Positions 5,745-8,127 of a stretch of DNA of 8,127 nucleotides are shown one piece after another; the first letter of the stretch is position 1, and every line of letters starts with the position of its first letter. The DNA comes from Rhodobacteraceae bacterium UBA6273 (GTDB lineage Bacteria > Pseudomonadota > Alphaproteobacteria > Rhodobacterales > Rhodobacteraceae), in contig DJUV01000335.1 of the NCBI GenBank assembly GCA_002440625.1, forward strand, positions 1 through 8,127. Direction: 5' to 3'. The translations under genes and the position numbers were made by a program. The notes under the pieces were generated by a model. That model made no database searches. It saw nothing but the letters and a program-made list of their open reading frames with translations, and was not told where the DNA came from.

Positions 5745-6731
5745 ATGGGATCCAAGCGTCTGAGTGTTGTGGTAACGCGACGCTTGCCCGAGGTCGTCGA
5801 GACCCGGATGAAGGAGTTGTTCGACGTCGAACTCCGCGATCCCGACACCCGCATGTCGCGCGAAGAACTTGGCGCGGCGATGCGGCGGGCGGATGTTCTG
5901 GTGCCTTGCGTCACCGATCAGGTCGATGCCAACCTCCTGGCGCAGGCCGGCGAGCGGCTGAAGCTCATCGCCAACTACGGCGCCGGCGTCGATCACATCG
6001 ACGTCCACAGCGCACGCCAGCGCGGCGTCCTCGTGTCGAACACGCCGGGCGTTGTCACCGAAGACACTGCCGACATGGCGATGGCGCTGATCCTCGCGGT
6101 CACGCGGCGCATTCCCGAAGGGCTGGCGCTGATGCAGTCCGGCAACTGGCAGGGCTGGGCGCCGACGGCGATGATGGGCGGACGTGTCGGCGGGCGCCGT
6201 CTCGGCATTCTCGGCATGGGCCGGATCGGCACGGCGGTGGCGCGGCGGGCGCATGCCTTCGGGATGCAGGTCCACTACCACAACCGCAAGCGCCTCAGGC
6301 CCGAGCAGGAGGCCGAGGTCGGCGCAACCTATTGGGAAAGCCTCGACCAGATGGTCAGCCGGATGGATGTGATCTCGGTCAACTGCCCGCATACGCCCTC
6401 GACCTTCCACCTGATGAATGCGCGGCGGCTGAAGCTGATGAAGCCGACAGCGGTGATCGTGAACACCTCGCGCGGCGAGGTGATCGACGAAAACGCCCTG
6501 ACCCGGATGCTGCGTACCGGTGAGATCGCGGGGGCGGGGCTTGATGTCTTCGAGCATGGGCACGAAATCAACCCGCGCCTGCGCGAATTGAACAATGTCG
6601 TTCTCCTGCCGCATATGGGGTCGGCCACTGTCGAGGGACGGGTCGAGATGGGCGAAAAGGTCATCATCAACATCAAGACCTTCGCCGACGGCCACCGGCC
6701 GCCGGATCTCGTGGTGCCGGGGATGCTCTAA
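5745..6731 (+). CDS. D-2-hydroxyacid dehydrogenase, glyoxylate/hydroxypyruvate reductase (D-glycerate dehydrogenase) family
   Basis: A cytoplasmic NAD(P)-dependent D-2-hydroxyacid dehydrogenase of 328 residues, normal for the family. It most likely reduces glyoxylate and hydroxypyruvate to glycolate and D-glycerate. Visible landmarks are the substrate-loop NYGAGVDHID (78-87), the Rossmann motif GMGRIG (157-162), HNRKR after the second strand (179-183), NTSRGEVID (catalytic Arg243) and LPHMGSAT (catalytic His290). The basic cluster after the second strand suggests NADPH preference. An oddity is that the family motif DV[FY]ExEP, whose last Glu is catalytic, reads DVFEHGHEINP here, so Gly272 occupies that position while Glu270 and Glu274 flank it. 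Reduced or altered activity, or a neighbour taking over, is possible. The gene is divergent from the SH3 protein and is followed 16 nt later by a small gene on the same strand. Confidence 0.92.
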   Translation: MGSKRLSVVVTRRLPEVVETRMKELFDVELRDPDTRMSREELGAAMRRADVLVPCVTDQVDANLLAQAGERLKLIANYGAGVDHIDVHSARQRGVLVSNTPGVVTEDTADMAMALILAVTRRIPEGLALMQSGNWQGWAPTAMMGGRVGGRRLGILGMGRIGTAVARRAHAFGMQVHYHNRKRLRPEQEAEVGATYWESLDQMVSRMDVISVNCPHTPSTFHLMNARRLKLMKPTAVIVNTSRGEVIDENALTRMLRTGEIAGAGLDVFEHGHEINPRLRELNNVVLLPHMGSATVEGRVEMGEKVIINIKTFADGHRPPDLVVPGML

Positions 6732-6747
6732 GGGCACGCACGGGGCC

Positions 6748-7338
6748 ATGAACTTTTACCATGGCCGTCACGTCCGCGCCCAAATTCAAAGGGAAGTTGC
6801 CGGCGATATCCTTGCGCCTGGCAACCTCATGTCGAACTCGTTCTTTCTCGCCTTCACCGTTGCCGCCGTTGTCTCGGCAGGTGCGGTAGATTTCGTCAAC
6901 CAGACCAAAGTCACGGGCGGGGTCGGCGTAGAGGACTATCTCGCCGCCCTGCCCGGACGTCTTGGCGGGAAGGCCTATGTGCCCGACACCTCTGCCGAAG
7001 CTGTCGCAGCGGCTCAGCCCGTCGATGCAAGCCCGGCTGACCCGGCGATTGACCAGGAAGCGCTGCGCCAGCAGATGGCGTCGGCGGCAAGCCAAATCGC
7101 TGCGGCATCGGCTGCCGCGCAGGCGGGTCAGCCGGCCAACGCGGAAGCTGCGGCCGGGGTCGCAGGTTTCATGAGCGCGCTTCTGAAGGGCATGTCGAGG
7201 GCAGGCGGCCAGACCGGGACTGCCGAGGCGGAACGAATCAACCCGGCAAAAGCGGGAGTCGCCGTCAAGCCCAGGGTCGGCACCTTCGGCGGCTGCTCGG
7301 GAACCGGCCTTGGCAAGCGCTGCAAGGTCGGCGGCTGA
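6748..7338 (+). CDS. Hypothetical membrane-anchored Ala-rich protein
   Basis: I do not recognise this protein. From the ATG at 6748 it has 196 residues: a 30-residue polar N-terminus, one hydrophobic span (about 31-48, SFFLAFTVAAVVSAGAVD), an Ala-rich low-complexity middle (about 84-148, with AASQIAAASAAAQAG), and a Gly-rich basic end with two cysteines, GGCSGTGLGKRCKVGG (Cys183, Cys192). The span could be a signal peptide or an anchor leaving the rest in the periplasm. A second candidate start is the ATG at 6829, giving 169 residues beginning MSNSFFLAFTV, a more typical N-terminus. However, it lacks a ribosome binding site and is preceded by a stable hairpin (6796-6825). The 6748 start also lacks a clear one but sits 16 nt after the dehydrogenase stop, so coupled translation is possible. 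It meets the qor gene tail to tail. Confidence 0.6.
   Translation: MNFYHGRHVRAQIQREVAGDILAPGNLMSNSFFLAFTVAAVVSAGAVDFVNQTKVTGGVGVEDYLAALPGRLGGKAYVPDTSAEAVAAAQPVDASPADPAIDQEALRQQMASAASQIAAASAAAQAGQPANAEAAAGVAGFMSALLKGMSRAGGQTGTAEAERINPAKAGVAVKPRVGTFGGCSGTGLGKRCKVGG
6796..6825 (+). other. Hairpin just upstream of the alternative start of the hypothetical gene
   Basis: GTTGCCGGCG (6796-6805) pairs with CGCC (6815-6818) and GGCAAC (6820-6825), 10 bp with one bulged T at 6819 and a 9-nt loop. It ends 3 nt before the ATG at 6829. No T run follows, so it is not an intrinsic terminator. If 6829 were the real start, the structure would hinder ribosome access; if 6748 is used, it lies inside the coding region. 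Confidence 0.35.
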
Positions 7339-7356
7339 CGCCCCCTACATCGTCAG
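7335..7356. other. Inverted repeat spanning both stop codons of convergent genes
   Basis: CTGACG (7335-7340) and CGTCAG (7351-7356) are perfect inverted repeats around a 10-nt loop. The TGA of the plus-strand gene is in the left arm and the TAG of qor is in the loop. With a 6-bp stem and no T run it is at best a weak bidirectional terminator; it is the only candidate structure at this junction. Confidence 0.3.
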
Positions 7357-8127
7357 GATGGTCGAGCCGGTCGTCGCCCGCGCCTCAAGCGCGCGGTGGG
7401 CATCGGCGACCTTCTCAAGCGGGAAGCGCTGGTCGATGTTGATCCTGACCGCGCCCGAGGCAACCTTGGCGAAAAGCCGCGCCGCCATTTCCTGACAGAC
7501 CGCCGGATCGGCAATATGGGCGAACAGCGTCGGCCGGGTGAGTTTGAGCGATCCCTTGGCCGCAAGCTGCAGGATGTCGAAGGGCGGCACCGGGCCTGAA
7601 GCGCTGCCGAAGGAAATCATCATGCCAAGAGGCGCAAGCGAATTCAGCGACCCCTCAAACGTGTCCTTGCCGACCGAATCCATCACCACCCGCACGCCCT
7701 TGCCGCCGGTGATCTCGCGCACCTTTGGGGCGAAATCGCCGCTCCGGTAATTGATCGCATGGGTCGCACCAAGGTCGAGCGCCATCTGGCACTTCGCATC
7801 CGACCCGGCGGTGGCGATGAGGTTGATCCCCTCGGACCGCGCCCATTGGCAGGCAATCTGGCCGACACCGCCGGCGGCGGCATGAAAGAGCACCCAGTCG
7901 CCCTTCCCGATGGGCGTGGTGCGGTTGAAAAGGTAGTCGACCGTCAGCCCCTTCAGCATCATCGCCGCACCTTCCTCGAAGGAAATCGCGTCGGGGAGCT
8001 TGCAGACCTGCGCCGCCGGCATCACCCGCGCGTCCGAGTAGGCGCCAGGCGGGGCGGCGGCATAGGCGGCGCGGTCGCCGGGCTTCAGATGGGTCACGCC
8101 GGGACCCACCGCCTCGACCACGCCCGC
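7345..8127 (-). CDS. qor: Quinone oxidoreductase (NADPH), zinc-free MDR family (5' end outside window)
   Basis: A cytoplasmic NADPH-dependent quinone reductase of the zinc-independent medium-chain dehydrogenase/reductase family, related to E. coli Qor/QorA and zeta-crystallin, which reduces quinones by one electron. The frame stays open to the window edge: codons before the GTG at 8121 continue as AGVVEAVGPGV, so the start lies outside. About 260 residues are visible and around 65 are missing compared with the 327-residue E. coli enzyme. Landmarks are LKPGDR, FEEGAAMMLKGLTVDYL, the nucleotide-binding HAAAGGVGQIACQWA (visible residues 82-96), INYRSGDF, VVMDSVGKDTFEGSL, and the C-terminal HRALEARATTGSTILTM. 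No catalytic-zinc ligands are seen in the visible part, as expected. It converges on the hypothetical gene with only 6 nt between stop codons. Confidence 0.93.
   Translation of the reverse strand, partial: AGVVEAVGPGVTHLKPGDRAAYAAAPPGAYSDARVMPAAQVCKLPDAISFEEGAAMMLKGLTVDYLFNRTTPIGKGDWVLFHAAAGGVGQIACQWARSEGINLIATAGSDAKCQMALDLGATHAINYRSGDFAPKVREITGGKGVRVVMDSVGKDTFEGSLNSLAPLGMMISFGSASGPVPPFDILQLAAKGSLKLTRPTLFAHIADPAVCQEMAARLFAKVASGAVRINIDQRFPLEKVADAHRALEARATTGSTILTM

Noticed and set aside
5601..6749. 382-codon minus-strand reading frame opposite the dehydrogenase.
   Set aside because: The plus strand carries a clear full-length enzyme with a strong ribosome binding site; the antisense frame is His/Arg/Asp-rich without any family motif.

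Overview
The window looks like a stretch of chromosome from an alphaproteobacterium, most likely a Rhodobacterales (Rhodobacteraceae/Paracoccaceae-type) species. The reasons are the high GC content with strong G/C preference at third codon positions, a protein with a VPLPA-type exosortase sorting tail (a class I associate with this order), and the alphaproteobacterial style of the BMP-type ABC transporter. The assignment is inference; no rRNA or other marker gene is present. I see no tRNA, rRNA, CRISPR array, insertion sequence, integrase or phage gene.

Layout. Positions 2-2948 (+) hold the distal part of an ABC importer operon of the BMP/PnrA type: a 5'-truncated YufP-like permease, a YufQ-like permease starting on the A of the previous stop codon, and, after a 68-nt spacer, the periplasmic binding protein. 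A strong intrinsic terminator (2972-3002) closes the operon. The ATPase normally found with such permeases is not in the window and would be expected upstream. The likely cargo is a purine nucleoside or base.

Positions 2949-3380 are a gene-poor, locally AT-richer regulatory stretch containing a possible 29-codon leader ORF. It leads to an exported, exosortase-type (VPVPA...RRRR) surface protein at 3381-4067. That protein has a single cysteine and a QMAAW motif resembling the Cys/Gln pair of thioester adhesin domains. It converges on a minus-strand pair, an exported two-SH3b-domain protein (5628-5074) followed by a FieF/YiiP-type metal exporter (4985-4107). The two convergent units share a 13-bp hairpin whose loop contains the exporter's stop codon.

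Divergent from the SH3 protein, a plus-strand unit encodes a D-glycerate dehydrogenase/glyoxylate-hydroxypyruvate reductase family enzyme (5745-6731) and, 16 nt later, a small membrane-anchored Ala-rich protein of unknown function (start uncertain, 6748-7338). This converges, with a 6-nt gap, on a quinone oxidoreductase (Qor-type MDR) running off the right edge.

Most of the window is ordinary metabolism and transport. The parts most worth a second look are the candidate thioester-bearing surface protein with its leader, the dehydrogenase in which the expected catalytic Glu seems to be replaced, and several RNA-level structures at gene junctions. I found no convincing evidence of a wholly new multi-gene system.
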